A stretch of DNA of 64,000 nucleotides from Prevotella sp. (GCA_017458225.1 JAFTFX010000026.1:1-64000), one strand, 5' to 3'. Counted from the first letter of the stretch, positions 44,001 to 52,484 are shown. The notes: generated from the letters alone by a model not told the origin. Program-made: numbers and translations.

Positions 44001-45578
44001 AAATACAATGCTGCCGTCGGCCTTGAACACACGGGCTGCTCCCTCACGAGAGTTGGCACCGTCGAGTCCCTCTTCCAGTAGGTCGCCGTCCCAGTAAATG
44101 CGGAAGTTGTTGGTGAAGCCGCCGGGGCCGCCGTCGATCACCTTGTCGCTGACGCACGAGATCGTGCCCGACTGCGATGAGTGTCCGATGGCACCGGGAT
44201 AGGCATTCGAGAAATTGCCGCACAGGGCGCGGCCGTCATCGCTGGTTGTCTTCAGGCGGTAGTATATTTTTGATGTTGTGGCATCGCGATAGTTCATGGC
44301 CGGCTCATCCTCGTTGCATGCAAATATTTCCTGACCGTGGCGATAGGGGTCAAAGTCAGAGCAGTGCTGAGCATCGCCATGTCCCAGACCAGTGGTGGAG
44401 AGACCCTTGCCGTTGTCGTCGATGACCATCGAGCCAAACACAATCTCGTCGCGTCCGTCCCAGTCAACATCGGCAATACCAAAGTTGTGATAGCCGTTGC
44501 CATACCAGGGATCGCTCCAGCCATTGTTGTTTTCCCATGACCAGTACTGTGTCAGTTTATGGGTGGTGGGGTCTACGCTGAAGGCCTTCATCATGTGGCG
44601 CGTATAGCAGCCGCGGCCCAGGAAGATGAACGGATGACGGCCGTCCAGGAACGGAGCACCGAAGTAGTGCTTCGTTGAACGGTGGCCATAGCCGTCGCCC
44701 CAGTCATCAGCAGCACCGCGAGGCAGCGGATAGGTCATCCAGTTGGGTGTGGAGCCGGAACCTATCTGATAAGGCTTGCCTGTTGCACCCTCTAAATAGA
44801 GCAGATACTCGGCACCGCTGTTGGTATAGGTCATGTTGGCTGTCTGCAGAACGGTGTTACGAGTGTTCACGTTCATGTTGCCGATGTTTACGGTCGTACC
44901 GTCGGCACAGTGAATCACCATGTTGTCGGCACCGCGCAGCAGCACCTCGGCCTTGCCGTCGCCATCCCAGTCGTAGCCCACAGCATCATACTGCTCGTCG
45001 GGTCCAGAGACCATATTGGGTCCCAGGTCGATCCACCACAAGCGGTCGCCCTTGATGTTGTATACTTCAATATGGTTATAGGCCGAGTCGTTGGCTACCG
45101 ACGAGCCGTCGGGGCCGTAGTTGCGTTTCATGATGAACTCAGAAACACCGTCGCCCGTCACATCGGCCAGTGCGATGTCGTTGATCAGATAGTCGTTGGT
45201 GATGTCGGTGCCGCGACGTGAGTACACCTTTCCTACGGGGAACTGAATGTACTGCTGGTTGAGTCGGGTCACCTCGGCGCACTTCTCCTGTTCCACGCCG
45301 CGCACCACGGCAGCCACCTGATACTTGGCTCCCGATTTTCCGCCGGTATCCGTGTAGTTCGAGACTTTCAGCGGTGTGCTGTTCACCTTGACACCGTCGC
45401 GATACAGGTTGTACTCCGTGTCGTAGTACTCCTCGCCGAAGATGCGCCAGCTCACGAAACTGCCACTGCCTGAGGGCACGGCTACCAGTCCACGATCCAG
45501 CTTGTCGGTGGTGCGTTGTGCATTGGCGCTTGTCACAAGAGCCAACAACATGAGAGTTAGTAATAGTAATTTTTTCAT
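41055..45578 (-). CDS. PL11-type rhamnogalacturonan lyase fused to autotransporter-like repeats
   Basis: A 1507-residue secreted protein (signal LLLLTLMLLALVTSANAQ). Residues about 25-620 match the PL11 rhamnogalacturonan lyase fold: DRGLVAVPSGSGSFVSWRIF, DVTGDGVSEFIMKRNYGPDG, YDWDGDGKAEVLLRG, DVDWDGRDEIVFGSM, GDILGDWREEIIARTADNK. It cleaves the pectin backbone. Residues about 650-1440 are beta-helix-like autotransporter-associated repeats (TGETNIWAGTVNFDGSL, GTGTLTINTENSYTGGN, KVGTGKITWNAVSTNTG). A sorting-type tail (DIYDIRGQLVRKN, AGVYIRGGKKIIVK) ends it. No beta-barrel translocator is present. Confidence 0.85.
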   Translation of the reverse strand: MKKLLLLTLMLLALVTSANAQRTTDKLDRGLVAVPSGSGSFVSWRIFGEEYYDTEYNLYRDGVKVNSTPLKVSNYTDTGGKSGAKYQVAAVVRGVEQEKCAEVTRLNQQYIQFPVGKVYSRRGTDITNDYLINDIALADVTGDGVSEFIMKRNYGPDGSSVANDSAYNHIEVYNIKGDRLWWIDLGPNMVSGPDEQYDAVGYDWDGDGKAEVLLRGADNMVIHCADGTTVNIGNMNVNTRNTVLQTANMTYTNSGAEYLLYLEGATGKPYQIGSGSTPNWMTYPLPRGAADDWGDGYGHRSTKHYFGAPFLDGRHPFIFLGRGCYTRHMMKAFSVDPTTHKLTQYWSWENNNGWSDPWYGNGYHNFGIADVDWDGRDEIVFGSMVIDDNGKGLSTTGLGHGDAQHCSDFDPYRHGQEIFACNEDEPAMNYRDATTSKIYYRLKTTSDDGRALCGNFSNAYPGAIGHSSQSGTISCVSDKVIDGGPGGFTNNFRIYWDGDLLEEGLDGANSREGAARVFKADGSIVFTADGTANCNWTKNTPSATGDILGDWREEIIARTADNKYVRVYTTNIKTNYRNYTLWHDHQYRQGMVWESIGYNQPPHASYFIGELEGITVTPPPFTMTGRTEVANNGTIGSAQNDQHVIVCETNDTKITVAEGAKPYMVTFNVPSWVQGTNSNITTGNPKINYTYYTCDVTGAAFTGSMRLVKQGDGILNLPATDNTYTGETNIWAGTVNFDGSLRNSSLWLNRFAELNSNGGTFRSIKMDYDAKLRPGRADNKGTITTDSLLLGFGSRVIFDIYSDLTADQVNTKLLTIETKSWNYGPKYLTPVFEFVSHDMTEANVGKYLIGKAETVTGSLDNIRIEGISTTLKTKLTLEDGNLYLNILGMRDPTDIIWTANENSIWDVANTFNFQNGEGDSEWFVTGDNIAFNDDAKSRTIQINNEIEAGIITVDNTQAYTFNGSGSIIGNSSLEKKGTGTLTINTENSYTGGNHLSGGVVTVKSLANANQEKGNLGAMTTVASKFVMENGAELRTTATVTNGSAIRFDGEQGGVINNSADFNVDRAMSGTMLTKKGTGWLKLNISNTNLNKMIIAAGTVQCINANIPAKTVEYQGGTLRENTGTSYAINIPSGKTGNWYMANRSTYTNKVTGAGTLNAYCVTEKGTNYYATRTPVQCDFSDFEGILKPNSSLDDPAVLRFTMNIAGGMPKGTMNIAANVEVQNSGKTYRIGKLTGTGALGGSCTFSNGVSVGANTWQVGNDANWTNTVKITSNANFVKVGTGKITWNAVSTNTGTAQINEGEIGLSSTTSKLGTGRLTIGVNGCLSGNHGTSNSLNNASVIVNGTVRPGTYDGASIGTLNFGDKPVTFNAGSVLSLGALSCATATANGCASLNGISKLIMNGTIRVKASAYNTLKAGDSIRIWRATEMEGNPILESQDDGITWDTSRISEGLLFVQSVATGIQAVAREADSNDIYDIRGQLVRKNAANTVGLPAGVYIRGGKKIIVK

Positions 45579-45644
45579 ACTTAGATGGTTGAAATAGTTT
45601 TATGTTTATGATGATTGTAATTTATAGTTTAGTTTAGTTGGGTG

Positions 45645-45652
45645 CAAATTTA
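45645..45652 (-). promoter_or_regulatory. -7 element for the PL11 gene
   Basis: TAAATTTG on the minus strand, 66 bp before the start codon; no clear -33 TTTG. Confidence 0.45.
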
Positions 45653-45748
45653 CAACTAATTTTCTAAATAAAATGTATAGATATGAAAAAAGTTTACTTT
45701 TTACACTAATTTTTTCCTTGCCCCTGCTTTTTGAAGTGTTGATGACCT

Positions 45749-45788
45749 CAAAAAAACAAGGCGGCCCGTCGTTGCAAGACAGGTCGCC
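45749..45788 (-). terminator. Terminator after the ROK gene
   Basis: On the minus strand GGCGACCTGTC pairs with GACGGGCCGCC (one mismatch, one G-U), loop TTGCAAC, followed by TTGTTTTTTT. It separates the ROK gene from the PL11 gene. Confidence 0.8.
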
Positions 45789-45816
45789 GTATGAAGATTT
45801 TTAAAGGAAAGAATCG

Positions 45817-46803
45817 TTACTGAATCTCCCAGCCTACAGCCGAGGCACCCAGCACAGCAGCCGAAGCGCCGTCGAGTCCGCTGACGAGGAACTTGGCCTT
45901 GCCACGGAAGATGGGCAGCACGTGGGCATCGTAAGCTTCGCGGATGGGCTTCATGATCAGTTCGCCGGCCTTCACCATGCCTCCGAAGAAGATGAATGCC
46001 TCGGGTGAAGAGAAGGCGGCAAAGTCGGCACAGGCCTCGCCCAGCATTTTGCCAGTGAACTCATAGATTTCCTTGGCTACTTCGTCGCCCTTGCCGGCTG
46101 CAATCGACACGTCGAGCGAGGTGATATCCTCCGGATTCATGTCGCGCAACAGTGAAGGACGTGTGGTCTTGGCCAGAATCTCGCGAGCCGTGCGAGCCAC
46201 ACCCGTTGCTGAGCAGTAGGCTTCCAGGCAGCCCGTGCGTCCACAGCCGCAAGAGCGACCTTCTTCGCCGCGCACCATCGTGACGTGGCCCAGTTCGCCG
46301 GCAAAGCCGTCAGAGCCATAAAGCAACTGGCCGTTGACCACGATACCTGAACCTACACCTGTTCCCAAGGTGATGACGATGAAGTTCTTCATGCCGCGTG
46401 CCACGCCATAGACCATCTCGCCGATAGCAGCTGCATTGGCATCGTTGGTCAGTGCAACGGGCAGATTGCCCAGTCGCTCGCTGAACATCTGAGCCAAGGG
46501 AACTACACAGTCGTGAGCCCAGGGCAGGTTGGGGGCATACTCGATAGTGCCTTTATAGTAATTGCCGTTAGGTGCACCAATGCCCATGGCCTTGATGGTG
46601 TCGAGACCTCCCGCCTCCTCGATGATGGGCTGGATGGCTTTGACGCAGGCATCAACGTATGCCTCAGCCGTAGCATATCCACCGGTCTTGATGGCCGTTG
46701 TAGCTTTGATTTCTCCACGTGCATCTACGATGCCGAATACCGAGTTGGTTCCGCCCAGGTCTAAACCTATTACGTAAGGCTTCATTGTTTGTTGTCCGTT
46801 CAT
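45817..46803 (-). CDS. ROK-family sugar kinase (glucokinase-like)
   Basis: A 328-residue ROK protein. The N-terminal ATP site is IGLDLGGTNSVFGIVD; the second phosphate motif is TLGTGVGSGIVVNG; the ROK zinc motif CGCGRTGCLEAYCS is complete. There is no N-terminal helix-turn-helix, so it is an enzyme, probably glucokinase, rather than a repressor. ATG 46803 is used; an internal ATG six codons on is possible. Confidence 0.9.
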   Translation of the reverse strand: MNGQQTMKPYVIGLDLGGTNSVFGIVDARGEIKATTAIKTGGYATAEAYVDACVKAIQPIIEEAGGLDTIKAMGIGAPNGNYYKGTIEYAPNLPWAHDCVVPLAQMFSERLGNLPVALTNDANAAAIGEMVYGVARGMKNFIVITLGTGVGSGIVVNGQLLYGSDGFAGELGHVTMVRGEEGRSCGCGRTGCLEAYCSATGVARTAREILAKTTRPSLLRDMNPEDITSLDVSIAAGKGDEVAKEIYEFTGKMLGEACADFAAFSSPEAFIFFGGMVKAGELIMKPIREAYDAHVLPIFRGKAKFLVSGLDGASAAVLGASAVGWEIQ

Positions 46804-46859
46804 ACTTAGATTGTTTATGTGTTATAATTGTTTTTTCGTAATAAATACGTTTCAGCATG

Positions 46860-46867
46860 CAAAGATA
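46860..46867 (-). promoter_or_regulatory. -7 element for the ROK gene
   Basis: TATCTTTG on the minus strand, 57 bp before the start. It is divergent from the promoter of the next gene. Confidence 0.55.
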
Positions 46868-46887
46868 GCAGAAAAATGCGAAAAAAG

Positions 46888-46918
46888 TTTGTTTTTTGAC
46901 GGAAAATATTTATATTTG
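46888..46918 (+). promoter_or_regulatory. Promoter for the cytidylate-kinase-like gene
   Basis: TTTG at 46888-46891, 19 bp, TATATTTG at 46911-46918. Confidence 0.7.
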
Positions 46919-46953
46919 CAAACAAAGTACTAACCTTTAAACCTAATGAGCTT

Positions 46954-47574
46954 ATGAACAAGGAGGATAAATTTGTCATTACCATCAGCCGACAGTTTGG
47001 AACGGGTGGTCATGAGATTGGTGTCGAGTTGGCTCGCCGACTGGATGTGAAGTTGCTCGACAAGCAGATCCTGAACGAAATGGCACGTAAGTATAAGGTG
47101 GTGGAAGAGGCTGTTGAGAAGATTGAAGCGCGTAATCCGCTCTGGCGCGACGACTTCACCGATTTCTACCGTCAGTACATGGCCGGTGCCGAGTATAATG
47201 GCCAGGAACAGGACCAAACGTCTCACCAGTTGTTTGAGGCGCAGGCCCATGCTATCAAGAAAATTGCCCGTGAGGAGTCGTGTGTCATCATAGGCCGTTG
47301 CGGATTTCACATCTTCAAGGATCATCCCAACTGTCTGAAGATTTTCATTCATGCCGACGACGACTGCCGCAAGCGCCGCATAGGGCGGAAGTACGACATT
47401 CCCGAGAGCGATGCAGGGGCAATGATAGTAGACAACGACTATTCGCGCGAACTCTACACAAAGACGTTCACCGGCAGCGAATGGCAGGATGCACGCAACT
47501 ATGACCTGAGCATCAACGTGAAGAAGTTCGGCGTGAACGGTGCCGTTGACTTCATCATGCAGTGCATTGAGTAA
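46954..47574 (+). CDS. Cytidylate kinase-like family protein
   Basis: A 206-residue P-loop protein of the cytidylate_kin2 type. VITISRQFGTGGHEIGVELA is the nucleotide-binding loop, followed by CVIIGRCGFHIFKD, a helical lid (AHDDDCRKRRIGRKY-type, seen as HADDDCRKRRIGRKYDIP) and NYDLSINVKKFGV. It would phosphorylate a nucleoside monophosphate or a related small molecule; the exact substrate is unknown. It is convergent with the nuclease gene. Confidence 0.85.
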   Translation: MNKEDKFVITISRQFGTGGHEIGVELARRLDVKLLDKQILNEMARKYKVVEEAVEKIEARNPLWRDDFTDFYRQYMAGAEYNGQEQDQTSHQLFEAQAHAIKKIAREESCVIIGRCGFHIFKDHPNCLKIFIHADDDCRKRRIGRKYDIPESDAGAMIVDNDYSRELYTKTFTGSEWQDARNYDLSINVKKFGVNGAVDFIMQCIE

Positions 47575-47599
47575 GGGACTGCGATGAGTGCGTGGGGGC

Positions 47600-49147
47600 T
47601 TATGGCTGTGTGGTCGTAAGTCCCCAGGTTGTAATCAGTTCCTCTATATCCTGCGTTTCAACCGATTCTTCAATATCGTCGGGCAGATTGTGGAAGAAGT
47701 CGATGCCCGTCAGTTGTTCCAGCGCGCGAATGTTCATGGCAAAGTTGCCGATGGGATCCTTGGTGGTATATTCCGCCGTATGGTCGACCCACAGGCCGAT
47801 GGCGGTGTAGCCTGAGAGGCTTTTGCCCAGCACGGCCATGAAGAAATAGCGCGGTATGGGTGTCTCGTTCTCGCCGCTGCCTATGTAGTTCAGAATATTT
47901 GCCTCGTTGTCAATGGTTCCGCCTTTGCAGACATAGAGCGTGTCGAACTGTGCCCCCCAGTTTTTTACTTGAGTCTCCATGCGCGACCACATGCCTGCAT
48001 TCAGCGCGTGGGTCTGTGGCATCATGTTGGTCATGAAGAACGTCTGATAGTTGGCTTCGGCTGCACTTACGCGGTCGTCGCTGGGGCAGATGTGGCCGTG
48101 GTCATAGCCCGTGCCGGGGTAGGGGTCGGCAGTGAACTGAAACTCCAAGGGCAGGTCGGGGTCGTTGGGATACTGGCTGTTGGGGCCTAAGCCCGTTCCA
48201 TGGCCGCTATAGCGGTCAACATTCTTCTCCAACAAACTGGCATAGAGCTGATAGCAACTCCAGCGCTGCGCGTTGATGTCCGGGTTCCATTCCACAGAGT
48301 AGTTCACGCCCTGCTCGCCAGTGCGGTCGTTCAGGGTGGCGGCATGAACCAGCACAATGCTGCGGTCGTCGTCGCTCAGTCTGGGGAACTCCAGTCGCTG
48401 GGTGGGGTCGCTCTCAATGATTGGGTCTTGATAGACAAAGACAATGCTGTCGATATCGGCAATATGAATGTTGGTGGCTGAATTGTATGCATAGACCACC
48501 ATACGGGCCACCTCATTGTCGGCAACGGCTGCCGTCAGCTGAGCGTCGTCAATCAAAATGTTCTGGCCGGAACTGCTCGGGTTCATGGCTACCAGGTTGA
48601 CAGTGGTAGGCTCGCTGAGCGTGAACTGATAGCTGACGGGTGTCCATTCGGTTGCTGACAGCGCGGTGTAGTTGGCAGCATACTTGTAGGTTCCCAACTT
48701 CCCGTCGGAACAGGGAACGTAGCCGGGCTTCACCTGTGCAGTGTTGTCGACGGTGGCTTTGGCGTAGAACACGAAGGTGTAGGTGCCGGCTTCGAGGGCC
48801 AGTTCCTGATAGGCGATGCGCTTGTTGCTGTTGGCCCCTTCTACCGAAACGGCATACTGCCCGCTATGGGCATTGTTGCTGATGGCAAGTTTGGCATTGC
48901 TGGCAGTCGTTGTTGACTTCCAGTGGTCGGGCATGTCGTCAGTCCAGAGTTCAAAGCTGCCATTCTCCAGCAGGTTGGGCATCTCAGCAGGCTCCAGCTT
49001 GTCTGTGTCTTGAAACAGGGTGCTGTCGGTCTTTTCAATATTGAAGACACTGCGTTTGCCGTCCTTTGTGTAGACGTGCATAAATGTCTGGGCTTGCATG
49101 CAGGCGGTAGCCAGTACAGCAGTTATCAAGATTAGTAGTCTTTTCAT
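47600..49147 (-). CDS. Secreted DNA/RNA non-specific endonuclease with binding domain
   Basis: A 515-residue exported protein. After the signal (LLILITAVLATACMQAQ, which may also serve as a lipobox) comes a carbohydrate-binding-type beta sandwich (LLENGSFELWTDDMPDHWKS, to about residue 215). The C-terminal half is a His-Me finger nuclease (NUC1): GYDHGHICPSDDR holds the DxGH catalytic motif and TNMMPQTHALNAGMWSRME the metal-ligand Asn. It would degrade extracellular DNA and RNA. It lies downstream of a TonB receptor and two OB-fold lipoproteins in the same orientation and has its own promoter motif. Confidence 0.88.
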   Translation of the reverse strand: MKRLLILITAVLATACMQAQTFMHVYTKDGKRSVFNIEKTDSTLFQDTDKLEPAEMPNLLENGSFELWTDDMPDHWKSTTTASNAKLAISNNAHSGQYAVSVEGANSNKRIAYQELALEAGTYTFVFYAKATVDNTAQVKPGYVPCSDGKLGTYKYAANYTALSATEWTPVSYQFTLSEPTTVNLVAMNPSSSGQNILIDDAQLTAAVADNEVARMVVYAYNSATNIHIADIDSIVFVYQDPIIESDPTQRLEFPRLSDDDRSIVLVHAATLNDRTGEQGVNYSVEWNPDINAQRWSCYQLYASLLEKNVDRYSGHGTGLGPNSQYPNDPDLPLEFQFTADPYPGTGYDHGHICPSDDRVSAAEANYQTFFMTNMMPQTHALNAGMWSRMETQVKNWGAQFDTLYVCKGGTIDNEANILNYIGSGENETPIPRYFFMAVLGKSLSGYTAIGLWVDHTAEYTTKDPIGNFAMNIRALEQLTGIDFFHNLPDDIEESVETQDIEELITTWGLTTTQP

Positions 49148-49171
49148 GATAGGTTATTCTATTTGTCACTG

Positions 49172-49179
49172 CAAAAATA
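49172..49179 (-). promoter_or_regulatory. -7 element for the nuclease gene
   Basis: TATTTTTG on the minus strand, 24 bp before the start codon. No -33 TTTG is seen. Three phased palindromes lie upstream. Confidence 0.55.
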
Positions 49180-49234
49180 CATATTTTATTTTTATTATCA
49201 GTCAGCATCAATCATGTTATTGTTGTTTCTTCTC

Positions 49235-49297
49235 GAATTTATGCATAAATTGGATGAATTTTTGCATAAATTGACTGAATTTACGCATAAATTGTTT
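49235..49297. repeat. Three tandem 21-bp palindromic repeats, possible operator
   Basis: Units start at 49235, 49256 and 49277. Unit 1 holds the perfect 16-bp palindrome AATTTATGCATAAATT; units 2 and 3 differ by one base (AATTTTTGCATAAATT, AATTTACGCATAAATT). The 21-bp spacing puts all sites on one face of the helix. They lie about 55 bp upstream of the nuclease -7 element. Confidence 0.75.
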
Positions 49298-49325
49298 TTG
49301 AATCATGGTGAATGCTGCAAAGAAA

Positions 49326-49363
49326 AAAGAGCCGCAACATCGGGATGGATGCTACGGCTCTTT
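49326..49363 (-). terminator. Terminator after the OB-fold lipoprotein gene
   Basis: AAAGAGCCG and CGGCTCTTT form a stem around a 20-nt loop, followed on the minus strand by a further T-run. It separates the lipoprotein transcript from the nuclease gene. Confidence 0.8.
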
Positions 49364-49382
49364 CGGTATCAATTGAAATGAT

Positions 49383-51134
49383 TTACTTTGCGTAGGTGAT
49401 TGTCATGGTCTGAACACGAAGCTGGACACCGCCCTTGGCTTCCGTGTGGTCGTTTACAATCGTAAACTGATTGCCGTTGATGCTGCCATAGAGCATATCG
49501 TTGCCGATATATGTTGTGCCGCTGTAGACATCACAGGTCATGACAACTTTTGCAACCGGAGCCTTTCCGTTGATTGTGATAGTGTTCTTGGCATAAACGC
49601 GCACGCCCTTGGTAGCTGTGTAGAAGGCTGGCGCATTGGTGGTGTTCTCACCTTTACCAAATGCAATCGTTGTTCCGTCGCTCAGCGTAACACTTGTTGC
49701 TGCAGCTCCATTAGTGAATCCCTGTTCGTTGAAGTCTACTGTCACAACGTCTGACGATTCTGTTGCCGAGGTGTTGGTCAGTGTAATCACATTGTCGGTA
49801 ATGCTCTTTGCTGCCTTTGTTCCGTCGACAGATGGCTCGGGATCGTTGCCGGGGTCGTTGCCTTCACCGTCTTTGGATACCAGTACGCCGCCATTTATCT
49901 CAGGAGTCATAACACCCGAGTTCTTGTTGACGTATTTCATCAGCTTACCCTTGACGACAACATCCATGCCTACTGCCAGATCTGTCTGTGCGGCAAAGTC
50001 AGTTCCATTGACGTTCTTACCGTTATAGATCTGAATTTCGTTTGTAGTCTGGCCGTCATCAGAGATATAATAGGTAATCACGCTGTTGCTGTAGTAACCC
50101 TTAATCTGCGAAATCTTACCTTTGACAAATGCCTCTTTGCTTGTTGATGCACCGTCATCCAGTTTGTTGATTTCTGCCAAGGCTTCGGCTACAGTGATAG
50201 GATTCTTTTCAGTACCAATGGTCTCGTCATTGCTGGGCTCGCCGCCATTTTTCGATACCAGTACGCCGCCGTTCATTTCGGGAGTCATAACGCCCGAATT
50301 CTTGTTGACATACTTCATCAGCTTGCCCTTGACAATGACTTCCATGCCTACAGCAAGGTCGGTCTGTGCGGCAAAGTCTGTTCCATTAACATTCTTACCG
50401 TTATAAATCTGAATCTCGTTTGTCGTCTGACCGTCATCAGAGATATAATAGGTGATTTGGCTGTTGTTATAGTAACCCTTAATCTGCGAAATCTTACCCT
50501 TGACGTATGCCTCTTTGCTTGTTGATGCACCGTCCTCCAGTTTGTTGATTTCAGCCAAGGCTTCAGCTACAGTGATAGGATTCTGCTCGGTGCCGATGGT
50601 GTCGCCCTCAGGATTAGGGTCATCACTTGAGTCATCCATGCTTAATATCTTGCTACCATACTGGAATTCAAGCGTGTTTCCTTTGAAATTGATGACTTTT
50701 CCACAAACTTTAACTTTTGTACCGAGTTTTAAGTCGGAATCTGATGTGAACTTTTCTCCATTGAGTCCTAATCCACCATAGACATAAAACTTCTGAGAAA
50801 GTCCTTCTTTGTCATCTGTAATATAATAGTCGAGTTCACCGTATATTTCCGTAAATTTCCCTACTTGAGCCACATAGCCTACGACAAATATATCAGTTCC
50901 ATTATTAAGAAGTTCATCTGCACCAAGATTGTTGCATGCAGCAAATAAGCCAGCAACATTGTAAGGGTCATCTGTCGTACCGCTTCCTTTAGGATCTGCA
51001 TTCGGAACATCATTGCCATTGTTCTGGATTACATAATCATAAGGATTGTTGTATGGCTCTGGCACGTCCTCACAGGCAGTGAAGGTGCTGGCGGCGATGG
51101 CAACGGCCATCATGCTGTAAAATAGCTTTTTCAT
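49383..51134 (-). CDS. Lipoprotein with three OB-fold nucleic-acid-binding domains
   Basis: A 583-residue lipoprotein (lipobox FTACEDVPEPY). It has three OB-fold units at residues about 52-165, 179-296 and 305-421; the last two are near-identical copies (NPITVAEALAEINKL, VKGKISQIKGYY, TTNEIQIYNGKNVNGTDF, VIVKGKLMKYVNKNSGVM), duplicated at DNA level. A C-terminal beta sandwich (about 440-583) follows. OB folds of this type are annotated as nucleic-acid binding. It lies 42 bp after the DUF5689 gene and would sit on the cell surface beside the TonB receptor. Confidence 0.8.
   Translation of the reverse strand: MKKLFYSMMAVAIAASTFTACEDVPEPYNNPYDYVIQNNGNDVPNADPKGSGTTDDPYNVAGLFAACNNLGADELLNNGTDIFVVGYVAQVGKFTEIYGELDYYITDDKEGLSQKFYVYGGLGLNGEKFTSDSDLKLGTKVKVCGKVINFKGNTLEFQYGSKILSMDDSSDDPNPEGDTIGTEQNPITVAEALAEINKLEDGASTSKEAYVKGKISQIKGYYNNSQITYYISDDGQTTNEIQIYNGKNVNGTDFAAQTDLAVGMEVIVKGKLMKYVNKNSGVMTPEMNGGVLVSKNGGEPSNDETIGTEKNPITVAEALAEINKLDDGASTSKEAFVKGKISQIKGYYSNSVITYYISDDGQTTNEIQIYNGKNVNGTDFAAQTDLAVGMDVVVKGKLMKYVNKNSGVMTPEINGGVLVSKDGEGNDPGNDPEPSVDGTKAAKSITDNVITLTNTSATESSDVVTVDFNEQGFTNGAAATSVTLSDGTTIAFGKGENTTNAPAFYTATKGVRVYAKNTITINGKAPVAKVVMTCDVYSGTTYIGNDMLYGSINGNQFTIVNDHTEAKGGVQLRVQTMTITYAK
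49872..50600. repeat. Internal tandem duplication in the OB-fold lipoprotein gene
   Basis: Segments 50247-50600 and 49872-50222 encode nearly the same 117-118 residues with few DNA differences, offset by 378 bp. This points to a recent duplication or gene conversion. Confidence 0.85.
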
Positions 51135-51176
51135 ATATTTATAATCTTTTTTGTTCGGTTAAAAGTTATTCTTCTA

Positions 51177-52484
51177 TTAGTTGCCCTCGGCATTGATGGA
51201 CACGATGTAGCAGCCCTGCGTGAACTCGGGGGTGTTGCCCTTGAAGTTGACCAGCTTGCCGCAGATAACTACTTTGTCGCCTTCTTTGATGATGTTTGCG
51301 TCAGTGATAGCCTGATTGTCAAGACCTTTGGCGCGATAGACGGTCAGCATGTTGCCGCCCTCTTTCGAATCGGCAATCATGAAAGTGGCATTACCATAAC
51401 CCTTTCCATCTATTTGCGGAGAAACTTCGCTAATGGAAACTATATAGCCCTCGGCATATACATTTTCTGTCGTACCGGTTTCTCCAACTTCTTCACATTT
51501 TGCCAATGCAGCGGCAACGTTGAAGGGATTATCGGCAGTTCCCGTTCCCTTGGGGGCGATTGTTTCGGCACCATCGTCGGTGGGCTCCCAGTCATCGGGC
51601 AGTTCAACTACATCGTCTTCGCTGCGGATGATGATTTCCCACTGGTCGCGATAGCGCTTGAAGACACCCGTGATCTGAAGCTTCTTGTGTGAAAGCAGTT
51701 TGGCAGCAAAGTCGGCATAGCAGCTGGTGTAGATCTGCACACCGCCCGTCTGTCCGTCGTTCTGCTCGTTGAAGTACCATGAGGTGGAGTAGTCGGGGTG
51801 CGAATAGGTGGAACTCTCCGTAAAAGGTACGTTGCTGATGTAGTTCTTCAGGTCAGAGTTGTAATAACCACCGTTTTTCACCGTCACTCCCACCAGTACA
51901 CCCAGCTTGCCGGCATCGGTGTCGATGTTCCACTTGGTGGGGTTCTTGCCGACGGCAAACACTTCGGGCTTTACTTCCTTCTTCTGGCCAGTGTACTTGA
52001 AGTGCTGCTGCCAAAGCATGCGAGCCATGCGGCTGACGCTGACCTCGCCGTCTTTGTCAGTGTAAGGTGTGCCGATTGTGGGACTCTTGCGATAGTTGCC
52101 AACATACAGTCCGCGCAGGTCAATCAGGATCTCAGTGCCCAGCGGCAGATAGCCATAGACACCACCCTGGGCGATGCCGATGAAGATGGCTCCCGTCTCG
52201 TCCTGAATAGAGATTTCGTTGTACATGTTGCCCTGGATGTCATTACCCGTGACAACACCTTTGATCTGGATGTCTTCCTTGATTTCCTTGTATTTTCCTT
52301 CTGTCGTGAACTCGGTATTGAACTTTGCCTTCAATGCCTGAATGGTCATGACGTTGGTTTCCTGGATGCTATTGTTGCCATATACGCTTTCGGCAGGAGT
52401 CTGAGGATCGTCCCAGTCCTTGTTCATGCACGAAGTCATGGCTCCGCATACAAGTGCTAAAAACAGATATTGTATCTTTTTCAT
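51177..52484 (-). CDS. DUF5689 lipoprotein with C-terminal OB fold
   Basis: A 435-residue lipoprotein: start MKKIQYLFLALVCGAMTSC with lipobox AMTSC. The upstream-extended frame overlaps the receptor gene and is not used. The DUF5689 region (about 45-290) includes IQIKGVVTGNDIQGNMYNE, SIQDETGAIFIGIAQ and GVFKRYRDQWEIIIRSEDDV. The C-terminal OB fold (about 315-430) resembles those of the next gene (GTADNPFNVAAALAKCEEVG, GDKVVICGKLVNFKGNTPEF). By position it is the surface partner of the TonB receptor, analogous to SusD. Confidence 0.82.
   Translation of the reverse strand: MKKIQYLFLALVCGAMTSCMNKDWDDPQTPAESVYGNNSIQETNVMTIQALKAKFNTEFTTEGKYKEIKEDIQIKGVVTGNDIQGNMYNEISIQDETGAIFIGIAQGGVYGYLPLGTEILIDLRGLYVGNYRKSPTIGTPYTDKDGEVSVSRMARMLWQQHFKYTGQKKEVKPEVFAVGKNPTKWNIDTDAGKLGVLVGVTVKNGGYYNSDLKNYISNVPFTESSTYSHPDYSTSWYFNEQNDGQTGGVQIYTSCYADFAAKLLSHKKLQITGVFKRYRDQWEIIIRSEDDVVELPDDWEPTDDGAETIAPKGTGTADNPFNVAAALAKCEEVGETGTTENVYAEGYIVSISEVSPQIDGKGYGNATFMIADSKEGGNMLTVYRAKGLDNQAITDANIIKEGDKVVICGKLVNFKGNTPEFTQGCYIVSINAEGN

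Noticed and set aside
49163-49381. Plus-strand ORF with three EFxHKLx heptads
   Set aside because: The heptads are the translation of the 21-bp palindromic repeats, and the frame runs through a terminator; no promoter or homology supports coding.
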